Position numbers and translations under genes: made by a program
In this document: positions 11,255-21,375 of the stretch, piece after piece
How positions within the stretch are numbered: the first letter of the stretch is position 1
Layout: each line of letters starts with the position of its first letter
Source: Candolleomyces eurysporus
Lineage: Eukaryota; Basidiomycota; Agaricomycetes; Agaricales; Psathyrellaceae
Reading direction: 5' to 3'
Assembly: GCA_027579435.1 (NCBI GenBank)
Contig: JANBPK010000844.1
Span: 1-64,000 of the forward strand
Length of the DNA stretch: 64,000 nt
Notes under the pieces: generated by a model
Database searches by the model: none
What the model saw: the letters and a program-made list of their open reading frames with translations, nothing else
What the model was told of the DNA's origin: nothing

Positions 11255-11917
11255 CGGGTGGACAGCTCGGACTAGTTCCGTTGTCCCGTTACTTCATTTG
11301 CTTTCCGTGACACTCCGATTTCTCTTCCTCGTCGGCACGCTCGTCAATGTACCGTTCTTAGATAACCTAAACCAGAGGATCCTCAAATACATCTTTAGAT
11401 TCCACCTTTCAGGGATCAGGGCCTGAATCGGCGTCGGCCAACAACCGTCGTTTTCGCATACGAGTCCTGCTGTCCCTGCAATTTTTGGTTGTTTGGCGAG
11501 AGGAACGGGAGAGTATTGCCATATGCAATTAGGCTTTTGAACTCGTCAGGTATGCTAACACTTCCAAGGTTGGAATTTATGTTGGGTATTTCAGATTCCA
11601 AACCCGTCTTCCAGAGTGCGAATTCTAGAACCTTCACGGGAAGGAAGTATGAAAATCGCGTGTTATTTTACTCGTATAATTCTTGTGATGAATAGAAACA
11701 AGGTTGGACGAGTTTTATGACTTCAAAAAGACTACGAAATGAACTACAGCGTTGAATTAACTAAATGATGAACACCGAAAAGGGTGATCTGGTCACACAC
11801 GCAAACCCATCAGTGACGCGGGGTCATTCTGAGCTTTCGTTTGCACCACCATTTGGACCCCGAGCCATCTTTCCCTGGTCCCCCCTTCTTGCTTTACCTT
11901 TTGGCTGACTCACCGGA
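11255..11917. other. Intergenic between NDUFA8 and LIPT1
   Basis: About 660 bp with no gene. It is copied, partly inverted, around 34.95-35.5 kb, 53.7-53.9 kb and 55.25-55.5 kb. Confidence 0.5.
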
Positions 11918-14900
11918 ATGCTGGAGCCTCTTCTCTCGTATCACCAACGTGTTTCTGGGTCTAACCACCTGAGGAGAATCCTCAAGGGGTTGCTTCCGCA
12001 TTCGCAAAGACGCTTGCATACTTTTGGTAGCCCAATTGCTACCAAAGTCAACCGAAGAGGGGAAATAACGCGGCTTAATTTTTCTGCCGACCGTCCAACC
12101 CGCCGATATCTGTCTGAGTCGCCTGGGGTATCCTTACCGGACTGGGGAAACCACTCGATATTCGTCTCGACCTCGGACGATCCGTACTTTAACTTATCAT
12201 TGGAGGACATGTTCGTATCCTCTTTTCTCGAGGGTACAAGTTACGCCAACTTACTTAATGAAGGTTATTTCGAAAACACGATCCCCGAAAACCTCTGCTG
12301 TTAATTTACCGCGATAAGCCGTGCGTGGTGATTGGGAGAAACCAAAACCCTTGGAAAGAAGTAAATCTGAAAGAGCTCCAACGCCTCGACGTTCCCTTCA
12401 TTCGAAGACGCAGCGGTGGTGGAACAGTATACCATGTGTGTGTCGCGTTCATTCCCTTCTCCAACTCCCCTTCCCCGATTTCATTGTTTTATCTCACTTT
12501 TACGTCTTCAATTCATTGATTGTGATATCCACTAGGACTTGGGCAACACAAACTTCAGCATCCACCTACCGCGTGTCTCTTTCGATAGGCACGCTACAGC
12601 GCAGACCATCTTACGCGCAGTTCGTTCCCTCGGGATTGATGCGCGTGTCAACGATCGCAACGATATCTGTGTCGGACCGGAAAAGATAAGCTGATTTTCC
12701 AGAATACCTCTCTTTTGGTTCTCTCTTTTCTTGGGAATGAACGAATAGAATTGAAACATAGCACATTTGAATCCATTTCATTCGGTCCGGTTATCAGGAC
12801 CTGGAAGGATCAAGCGGGGCGCCTGTCGAGGCTTCCCGACCACCCATAATTGTCGCTTTGATTGTCCATGACGGCGCTCGGTGACAAGCATTTCGCAAAT
12901 GCTACCGTCGCTCCACTTTCGGCCTTTCTTTGCCTCACTTCTCGCAGATGCTAATTTATCTCTACGTTTCAGGTTCTGCATACAAGATAGTCAACAATCG
13001 GGCGTATCACCATGGCACGATGCTCATCTCGACACAACTCAATACACTGGGAGACCTCCTCCGAGTCAAGGACAAGGTGAGGACTTCTCTTCGACGTTCG
13101 TTCCTCTTCGGTTGTTTGTGCACCTCTCGGCAGTTTCCTGCCCGTGTGGCGTTGGACCCTCATCATGTGTTGTTGTGCCTTGTTTCTCCCCTTCGGCATT
13201 GATGAGCCTCCGGCAAGGGCGCGTCAAAACGTCAGCGCCTGTTCAGGCGCTCGGCGCCTTCTTCCGATTGTCCTGAAAAGGCCATCAAATCTTTCTCTCC
13301 CCTCCCTAACTCCCACTTTCTGTCATGGTTCACTCGGGTCCAACCGTACGGTGCCGGGCGCCTATGCAAACGGCTGATTTGTCCTCGTTTTTGTGGAGAC
13401 TTGACCTAACGAGGTTGGGCGGTGCTTTTGTTCCGAATGTTCTGCGGTCCGAAGAATTTGTATGGTCATGTCGGAGTGTTTGTCGGAGTCGTGTCAGCGC
13501 TCCATATCTTTCATCAGGCCCCGTGCCTAGCCCGTGGTCCTGTGCTCACGGAAGGGCTGTTCACTTTGAACTCGGAACTCCCCGCGCCTGCTCGGTGGAT
13601 TTCGATGCTCCCAGAGAAAGTTCATCAGCCTCACCGTCTCTAGCTGCTTTTCATATTATCCTATGCAAAGAAGCTGATAGTACGAACACCACGAGAAATC
13701 TGTTTCACTGCAACGTGTTCTCGCCATAACCAGCCGTATATGATTGAACACGTTTCCGATTTTTTCGTTGCGCAGCCCAACAGCAACCTACTCTGGAAGC
13801 TCCTCCTACCCCTCTTCACTTGTTCACATTCCCTTCGTTTTATCTTCCCCAAAACCCTCTTCCATGGCTGTATCCCTGACCTTGCGCTCCGCACGTGTTG
13901 TGTGTGCGACATACCGATCTTGATGTTCCTGTTGCGGATTTTCCATTTCGTAATCTTGGGTATACTGAATCTTAGTTTTTTCGTCTAGGAAAGTATGGTA
14001 ACGAAGGGGGTCGCCTCTGTCAGATCTCCGGTCTGTAATCTGGAACAGTTCAATCCCCGCGTATCACACGAAGCTTTCACACACGCCGTTGTCGCGCAGT
14101 TCCAACAGGACTTCGGGGTTGACGAAGGAGTGAGTCCCGCTTGATTCGGAATATCAATTGCTTTTCGATTTGCTCCCCTCCTGTGTGCTGATATCGCTCT
14201 GCACGATTTTTCCAGCCGTTTATTATTTCAGATACTCAAGATATAAGAAATGACCCCGAAATCCAGAAAGGGATGTTAGAACTTCCGGTGAGTCTAATAG
14301 ATTAAACCCTATGTGCTGCATTGTTTCTTTATTACCATGTACACCCCTTCTTCGGGAGATCTTGTCGTATTGGGTATCGGCCAGGTGACTGACTAGCTGA
14401 TCTCATCTTGCATACTCTCTGCTTCTTTTGGTTCTGGCGGTTCGCCCATCCTCTCAACCAAACCAAACAACAAGACTTGGCAATGGGCTTACGGACAAAC
14501 ACCCGAGTTCAGCTATCAAGTGCATCAATCATTTGCCTGGGGCCTGCTGGTACGTCAACCATCATGCACCGCTTGTACACACCTTCGCTCTCCCCTCCCC
14601 GTTATCCATTTGATTTGTCGTGGTCATGCTGCTTTGTTCATTCATTCGGCGATTCTTTGGGGTTACTACTCCATCACACCACTTGCTTCTTCATACCCTT
14701 TTTCCGATGCAAGCCGGGCTGAAAATAGGCAAGCCAACCACCAGCCGTGCTTGTGCATCACCCCTGACACTTCATCACCATCTGCTTCTCTTCTTGATAC
14801 TGATATCATAATGCAGACGCTGGATCTACGTTCGAAACATGGAATCATCATTGAATGTGCGAGTCAGCTTTCCGAGGCGTTAGATGAGTCCGGAGGGATT

Positions 14901-15068
14901 ACGGACTATGTCATGGATTTGGCCTCCTCCCTCGTCGGACAAAAGTACGGATTTTTGCGGTTGGACCCTGAACTTGAACGGCGGGCTACTGGCGAGGATG
15001 CGGATGATTCGCCGGAGCTCACTGCTGTCGCTCAAGATGTGAAGAAGTGGATTTCCGAGATAGCTTAA
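11918..15068 (+). CDS. LIPT1: Lipoate-protein ligase (LIPT1/AIM22/LplA family)
   Basis: Eight exons (11918-12210, 12264-12435, 12536-12689, 12973-13076, 13989-14129, 14216-14287, 14475-14549, 14817-15068) give about 420 residues. The start is an Arg-rich mitochondrial-type leader. Hallmarks in order are: YFNLSLEDM, LLLIYRDKPCVVIGRNQNP, the lipoate-binding RRRSGGGTVYHDLGN, a KIS-SAYK motif, HHGTMLIS, VTKGVASVRSPVCNL and a C-terminal accessory region with a WQWAYGQTPEF segment. The enzyme attaches or transfers lipoyl groups to E2 subunits and GcvH in mitochondria. Two oddities: the third intron needs a GC donor (AA|GCTGAT) and skips one expected Gly of KISGSA; the fourth intron is 912 bp, far longer than its neighbours. 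Confidence 0.93.
13077..13988 (+). other. Unusually long LIPT1 intron 4
   Basis: The exons on both sides are unmistakable LIPT1, so these 912 bp are intronic. Other introns here are 50-300 bp. A GC-rich palindromic motif (TCAGGCGCTCGGCGCC at 13243-13258) lies inside and recurs at 27785-27800 and 54968-54983. Nearly the whole intron is preserved in the relic at 54.2-55.2 kb. ORFs inside (for example 13325-13729) look non-coding. Confidence 0.7.
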
Positions 15069-16008
15069 TGGACCCTTATACTTATAGACTAGGGTTGGAA
15101 GTTTATTTGACTCCCCGGGAAGGACGAACGGACATTGAGCTGGCTTGAGTGGGAGCTGGTCTTACGCATTTGTCAGCGTTATCTTAGAGTATCAGTTTGC
15201 TTAATTGTTGTTTTCACAACCAAGTCGTATCGCACCACATGAGCCTGCTAGCTCGCCCAAGGGAGCTCAGGATGGATGGGCGCTGACTCGTCCGCCTGCT
15301 TTGACAGTGACAGCCGCCACGACCCCTGCCACATCATCCGGTAACCGCAACCGGGATCTGGATGCAAGTCTTTTGTTTGGTCAACAGCATGCAAGCATAA
15401 TGAGGAAGTATACCCGTTCTGACATCAATTAGACACGAAAACCCCGTTGGGTTGGGGGGTAACTCCCTTTTAGTGATCCCTCTTGGATATTGAAGAAATT
15501 GAAGTGAGGGCTGTCTGTCCCGTCCGAAGCTAGCCTTATTCATGCAAGGCAAATTATACGAAACGCTCATTAAATCTGGGAGTTTGGCCCGGCCCCGAGA
15601 CGTGGAAACAATTGCTCCAGCAAAGGTCCAATCCGGAAACTTCGCCAAGTGCTAAATGGGCAAATAGTCATGCGCTGTTGCCTCGAGGTGCGTTGCAGTT
15701 GTACTCTCGCATTCGTGAGAGGTTGTGTACTGGGAAAGGGCCCTGCCCCGTGGCCTTGCCTACAAGTGGACGCAACAAATCTGGATAGTGAATTCGCATA
15801 ACAGATCGATTTTGGTTGCACAATGGGGTCGATGATCCCGAGGTTCCATTCCAATGGGGTCGCCGGATAAGACGGCGACAAGACCTGGATATATCTGCTG
15901 CATAATTGCGTCGGGCCAATTCGACCCAGTTCGCTTGAATTGTTCGAAATTCGAATAATATTTGTGGTACGCAATTACGCTGGTGACGATGACATTCTAT
16001 GGCGCTCT
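15069..16008. other. Intergenic, no gene seen
   Basis: About 940 bp between the convergent LIPT1 and NDUFA1 ends. The part next to NDUFA1 (about 15.7-16.0 kb) recurs at 45.83-46.02 kb. No coding signal is recognised. Confidence 0.45.
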
Positions 16009-16461
16009 CTACGCCCGATACGCAGCCCAGACGCTGTTTGTCGAGAATTCTGGCGGTGCAACTGGGTTTGTCTGTACAGAAAGAGAAAGAAGCACGCCGT
16101 TAGTCTTCTCCAACGCTCTCAGATGCTGAAAAGAGGAAAAGACACAAACACTTTGCCCACGCTGGTGTCCAGTTAATCGGCGATCACGTTCTAACATGGC
16201 TTCATCCCATTTATCCAAGTTATAGCGCGGAGGCTGTGATATCGGACCACGACTTTGCTTAGTCTTGAATTGAAATCTTTTACTGCAATTCACTTGCCTT
16301 GCCTTGGTTTTGGGCACGAGATGAGGCATTCAGCAATGTGCCAGCCGTTCCGAACATAGCGGTCAGCAGACCTATTTGAACGGGCATTAGCGTCCCAGGA
16401 ATTGCGTATAATGATCCTAACACGCACCGAAAGGTATTAAGGCTTCCCAAGGCACAGGCAT
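16009..16461 (-). CDS. NDUFA1: Complex I subunit NDUFA1 (MWFE / 9.8 kDa type)
   Basis: Minus-strand gene of four exons encoding about 84 residues. It starts MPVPWEALIPFGLLTAMFG, a single membrane segment, then LLNASSRAQNQGK, then YNLDKWDEAMLERDRRLTG and APPEFSTNSVW. This follows the fungal 9.8 kDa subunit (membrane anchor, D-x-WD-x-x-M-x-x-RDRRLTG, PPGF/PPEF end) closely in order and length. It is a single-pass accessory subunit in the inner membrane arm. The second intron begins at 16297 with a textbook GC-type donor (AAG|GCAAGT). Decaying copies are at 45.4-45.8 and 62.6-62.9 kb. Confidence 0.93.
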
Positions 16462-16821
16462 TGCGAGAGGGAGTTAGCAAGTTTGCTCGTCAGAGACGTT
16501 GGCTAGTAGTAACACCGGGTCGGACACGCGGACTCGGAATTTGGTTTGGCCTGGTTTGGCTAAGTCACGTTTTTGATGGGAGGGACTCTACCTTCAAGCT
16601 TCTTTTCGACAACCTTGAGAGTGAGATTGGGTTGCAGAGAGCGCGTTTCAGAGTTATGCTTTAAGGTTCAACGTCTATGGAATTAGTGAATATAAGCGTA
16701 CATAATCCAAATCAATACTATCAATCCTTATTGCTACAGAAAACGGAGGCCACCATGGTATTAAACTTACATATAGTAGACAGAAGCGAAAGCGAAAGCG
16801 AGGGAAAGAATGCATAGCAGA
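16462..16821. other. Intergenic between NDUFA1 and BSP
   Basis: 360 bp containing the NDUFA1 promoter and the 3' end of the BSP gene. A GAAAGC/AGCGAA short repeat is seen at about 16785-16803. Nothing else is supported. Confidence 0.4.
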
Positions 16822-17841
16822 TCAATAGAGAGAGGGCTGGCCTTGGAAAGGCATCGTGGTAAATGGTCCCGTCGTGGGGCAGCTGTATGCTGTGGGTAAA
16901 TGGTCGAAAGGTTGGGCGGGAGGACCTTGGCCTGTTGCGATAAGCGGGTCATTCATCCAGTAGTCAGCGGGGTATGAGGTAGAGGCCCGGGGTTGGAGCG
17001 GCTGGTCGTAGGACGGACCGGCAGCGTCCATTTGATACGACGGCGTGTGATAGATAGAGCCGCTTGGCAAGTCGAAATACGACAGATCTATTGGAGCTTC
17101 CCCTCCGCCGGTCCATGGGTAGGCACACTCGAATCCGTTGAGACTGCCGTTCGAGCTCCCCTCGTATGAGTCAACACTATACTCGGAGGGCTCGGGCGAG
17201 TGGCTGAGACTGGTGAATGGGGTTCCCGGAAACAGTCGTTCGTCGAACGAATTCGAGGAAGAAGGATTGGGCAGAGGGAAGAGCGAGAGATCCGGGGGAG
17301 CACAGTTGCTGTCCGGACTCGGCTCGGGGTGAACTTGTATTTCTACACTCATGTCCCTCATGGCAGCCTGCGGATGGTACTTTGACTTTTGGTTCGGCGC
17401 TAGGTCTTCCGGGACTACCGGCTTCGACGATAAGCCAAGATCCAGCGGCATTGGATACGATTCGCCACCCCCGTTAAAGTCGATAATCGACATGAATTTC
17501 TCTGAGGTCGGTTGCGGCTCGAAACCGCCAGGGAGGAGCCGATTCCCCCACCAGTCTTCGCTTCGCCGAATCTACACGAACGCGGTCAGAAACCCCTTGA
17601 TCGACAAGAATACATCGACGGTGAATCGACCTACTTTCTCAGCTTGAATTTTGTTCATGCCCTTCGGGGGCTGCCTTCCTTTGCCCGCGGTCTTCGTTTT
17701 CCGCCTCGTCCGCTGGCTCTCAGTGGCGCTCTTCGAGGAAGACGGAGACGATGAAGGTTGCGGATATGGTCGCTGGTTCACCGCGCACTTTGCGTGTGAG
17801 CGCTGCACATTGGGACCATCGGGAGTGGGTCTTTGAGACAT
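16822..17841 (-). CDS. BSP family protein (basic N-terminus, Ser/Pro-rich C-terminus), copy 0
   Basis: Two exons (17841-17635, 17571-16822) join in phase 0 to about 318 residues. The N-terminus is Ser/Pro-rich, then basic (RTRRKTKTAGKGRQPPKG), leading across the splice into NKIQAEKIRRSEDWWGNRLL and a GGFEP motif. The rest is acidic, Ser/Pro/Tyr-rich and low complexity, with GESYPMPLDLGLSSKPVVPE, then TGPF near the end. The same plan (basic K/R block, A-x-x-KI-x-x-x-x-x-WG-x-R-x-L-x-x-GF-x-P, then GES-Y-M-x-x-D-x-x-L-x-x-K-x-VVP-x-D-L) is kept in two other intact genes in this window. A basic region followed by an activation-like tail suggests a nuclear transcription-factor-like protein, but I recognise no DNA-binding domain, so function is unassigned. 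Confidence 0.75.
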
Positions 17842-18600
17842 TGCGAAGTGGAGGCAGGAAGTAGAGGTGATTGTTCTGAGGTAGAGGCAACCTTTCTGAA
17901 GACATTATATATACGCCGGGCCTCATTGCGATTCACGAGATGGAAGGATATCCTGTGCGCGTCAAGGTGGCTGCTGTAGAGGAAGAATGGCGACAAACAC
18001 CCACAAGTCTCGCCTCCCGGCAACCAGAACATGGTTCCCGAATCTGGCAGATGGATCTCCACGATTTGGCGGAGAGAGAGATAACTTCCGTTCCATTTCT
18101 GCTAGCGCCCTGGGTCGATTTCTGTTCTTGGGGCTGGCCTCATGTATCAACGAGGTAGTCCGAGAATCGAGATAATATGAAGATGAATCGGAACCGTCAC
18201 ATTGAAGCGCGTGTGAATAATTGATGATGTAATACATAACAGAACCGGAGCAATAAGCGCCGTGTGTCCACGAGTGTGGCGCATGGGCACGAAACTGCGC
18301 TTAATTTGAGTCTCTTTGAGGTAAGAAGCAACAGAGAGAGACCTGGGTGAGGCTAGAGTATGTTTCTATCGAATAATTTGACGCCAGCATTGTTTGAGAG
18401 AAGAAATTATTTTTACCATTCAATCTATTCCCAAAGTCGGCGATCACGCTCAGTGCGCCGCACTGGGAACTCACCCCACCACAACGCATCGCATTTCTCC
18501 CTCTTACGCCTCCTCCTCCTACTTCTCCCCCGCAACGCAAGCGGCTATGCAAAGCCCCGTGATTGCATGAGAAAATATCCTTACTTTACATTCATTCTAT
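17842..18600. promoter_or_regulatory. BSP upstream region
   Basis: Upstream of the BSP start. The segment about 18.3-18.6 kb is recognisably shared, in inverse orientation, with the sequence preceding the BSP copies at 41.2-41.7, 43.0-43.5 and 60.1-60.5 kb, so it behaves as the promoter part of the duplicated unit. Confidence 0.45.
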
Positions 18601-20510
18601 AATGATTCCCGCTCGTGGACTCTGCAGTGCAAGAGTGCCCCGAGGGCAGGGAGTAGATGCTTGTTGACAAAAGTGCGGAGACCTCGGTACGTTGTAGCGT
18701 AGGGCAATAAAATGAAGTAATGGCTCGCTATCCTCCGATAAACGCCCCTCAAGGCTGTTATTTTCTTGCAGCGGAGACAATGGTATCTTTTTGGTAGGTC
18801 TATCAAAGAAATATCCACAAGCCCCGAGGTCCAAGCACTGGTTCGCATTCTATAAGAAATCAAGAAGCATGATAAGGCTATACAGTACCGTATAGCCTCA
18901 AATAATTGACGCTGCTGGTTCACTGGGTTGCAACAATAATTTTCTCGCAGGGTGCCCAGTCTCGTAAGCGAAACGAGTGTGGCGCAATCAGCTGATGGCG
19001 ACCCGTCGCTCTTCAAAGGTCGCATTCCTTAGCTTTCTAGCACTACCAGACGCTATGTAGTAGCTACTCAGCTCAGACTCTAGCTCNTTTTTTCTTTTTT
19101 AGAAATCACGGTCTCGGACATATCATTTTTTGCCGAATTACGCGATTTATGTCGAAACCCACTGGACGCCCATCTTAATCAAGTTTTGTACCCGATCTTC
19201 ATTGCTGAATGCGCGCAAACAGACATACACGAGCTCCGGTATCCGGGAGCTGGACACCGTGGTGTACCTCAAGTCCTGTCCTTTCTCTTCGCCTTGTCAC
19301 CGGAGCTGTGTGATCTCTTTCTCATCAACAAACGCATCATGTCAGAGCTACTCAGATCCAGTGCTATCAGGCCCGTACGTGCCGGTCGATAAGTAGCCGG
19401 ACGAGAACATCTGCTCCGCCTTTTCTCTACACCACGATGGAAAACCCTCGATGACAGCTAAAGCAAGGAGGGCGCGCGGTTCAGCAGGGCAATCGGTGGA
19501 CTAACGGGACACTGGTGGCGCTGGTGCCTCCAAGCCCTAGCCGCTCGCTTGCCAAATCAGAAGGTTCGGGTTTGTTGGCCAGAAGGAGCCCACCCTTGAT
19601 CGTACGATACGTCTCAAAATTGTTCGAGTCGTTGGCGTTTAGCTTACTCCCGTAACCGTAGGTATGGGTTTATAAGTATTAACACGGCTAGCTTATTGTT
19701 ATTGTGAAGAGAGCAGGGACTTGGACTCGTATGCATAACGTGTTTAACCTCTTCACATAAGATCTTCAACCAAACGGCATGCAATGATCTTACACGGAGA
19801 GTAAGGGCGGTTACACGTCCGAATTCCGGACTTCTGGAGCAAAGGTGTGCAAGAGCTTAGACACGATGCGCCAGGACACGATCCTGCTTGAACAAAAGCA
19901 TTCTGCATCGCTGCAAGCACGTTACCCGCCAGAACCACACGACATTAGAGGCCGGTCTAGTAAATTTGGGCCGATCTCTGTTTGAGACCAACGGCTATCT
20001 GCCGAGCACATGAGCTAGTGCGATCGGTGAAGTTCATGTTGCAGTAATAAAGAGGCCTTACATCTAACAAGGAGGCTAAATACCAAATCGAGTACTGATT
20101 TTTGCGCAAACTGCCTGGCTGAGCATGTCGCTGTGATNAAAAAAACCTTGCCGGATGCTGTGGAGTTTCGAGCTAAATAATTTTGGGAGTTTTATACCGG
20201 TAATTTAATTTTAAAGTCATATCGGAGGTGAGGACGTGACCTTGAGACGGCGGCGACCAGATAATGTCCAGGATAACAACTAAAATACCGATTACGAAAC
20301 GGATATACTGCGATAAGCCAGCAAGCGCTCAAGTGATCACGAGTTGTTGCCCTTCTGACGTTCTGACAACACGTCGGAGACTCAGCTCTTCCGCAGTGGA
20401 TTGTGGAGTAGACCCGGTCCGAAATGACGCTACAACGACTCCAGGCTTGGGGTGGAACTCACAGCTTCACTAAGTGCGTCCCCAAACTCGGTTACAATAG
20501 CAGTCCCATT
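18601..20510. repeat. Duplicated unit R (parent copy)
   Basis: About 1.9 kb that recurs, inverted, at about 39.6-41.2 kb and 59.1-60.1 kb, with part of it (19.6-20.0) again at 42.37-43.0 kb. Marker strings are the palindrome-like ACCCATAGGTATGGGT of the copies and a CAGCGATGCAG stretch beside GAACGTG. A 68-codon plus-strand frame (19186-19392) reads plausibly (GVPQVLSFLFALSPELCDLF) but is broken in the copies and has no recognised relative. Unresolved bases lie at 19087 and 20138. Confidence 0.5.
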
Positions 20511-20545
20511 GAATAGCAATAGGGAGCTTTTGGGGTTGAAACACC

Positions 20546-21100
20546 GTGATAACCTTGAAGCCTGGCTCTCCTCGCCTGCTCTGCGTGGAGATTACGGGAC
20601 TCCAAACCCATTCAAAAATCATAGATGGAAACGCATTGTGTCGTGTGGGTGTATACTTCCGTCTCCGACTACCCCTCGCTCGCCGGCTTGGTCGAGGAAA
20701 CTGGTCGATTAGATCCCGTAAGACATATCTGTATCTCTACTTGATTTGGAATAACCGCCCTGTTCTGCTTTCACATGAAGAGCAGGCGTCGAGCGCGTTG
20801 AAGAGAGCCCTACTCCCGGGTCGCAAGGCATCCAAAACACCTTTGTATCACAACGTGTTCATAGTCCAAGACTTGGAAATGGACAAACAAAAGTTGGTCA
20901 GAAGTCGACGTGGAACTGAGACAAGTAACGTACATTCAGCACATTCAACAGTCGCTGATCCTGCCAAACCACCTGATCCGCTGGATTGGCGCATCGCCGG
21001 GCCTGGCAGCATATGCCATCTACGTCGTTCAGGGTCGGATAAAACGTGGTTTCTGCATTTTTGGGGAACAACGATCCTCCTGACGGGGGTATCCAAATGA
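20546..21100 (+). CDS. Candidate unknown ORF (184 codons)
   Basis: An open frame whose middle (SHEEQASSALKRALLPGRKA) is also kept in a shorter frame of the copy at 39.2-39.5 kb. An alternative frame further on (LAAYAIYVVQGRI) is likewise shared between copies, so two exons may be involved. I recognise no family and see no clear splice solution. It may be a real small gene or only well-preserved non-coding DNA of the repeated unit. It lies just downstream of the TB2/DP1 stop, on the opposite strand. Confidence 0.3.
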   Translation: MITLKPGSPRLLCVEITGLQTHSKIIDGNALCRVGVYFRLRLPLARRLGRGNWSIRSRKTYLYLYLIWNNRPVLLSHEEQASSALKRALLPGRKASKTPLYHNVFIVQDLEMDKQKLVRSRRGTETSNVHSAHSTVADPAKPPDPLDWRIAGPGSICHLRRSGSDKTWFLHFWGTTILLTGVSK

Positions 21101-21375
21101 ATGGATGAAGAAATTATAAATACATAAATCGACGCAGGCCTGAACAACGACTCGGAACAAAATAGTATTATAAAATGCCGGAAACAGTGACTGTGTCAAT
21201 GCAATAGAGATAAAATGAGTATGTTATGTATATACGTATGTGCTTGTATCTAGATAGCAGTGTGGAGAGTGTCCGACTCGTGGATATGATTCGTGATAAG
21301 GAAAAGAAATTGGGCAGGGCATAATGCGGGAGAAGAAATTCGAGTACGTGGGGCGACGGCGCTAAAATGAATGAG

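Noticed and set aside
13325..13729. 134-codon frame inside LIPT1 intron 4
   Set aside because: The composition is Cys/Ser/Arg-rich as expected of a shadow frame, and it is not kept as the same frame in the 54-55 kb copy.
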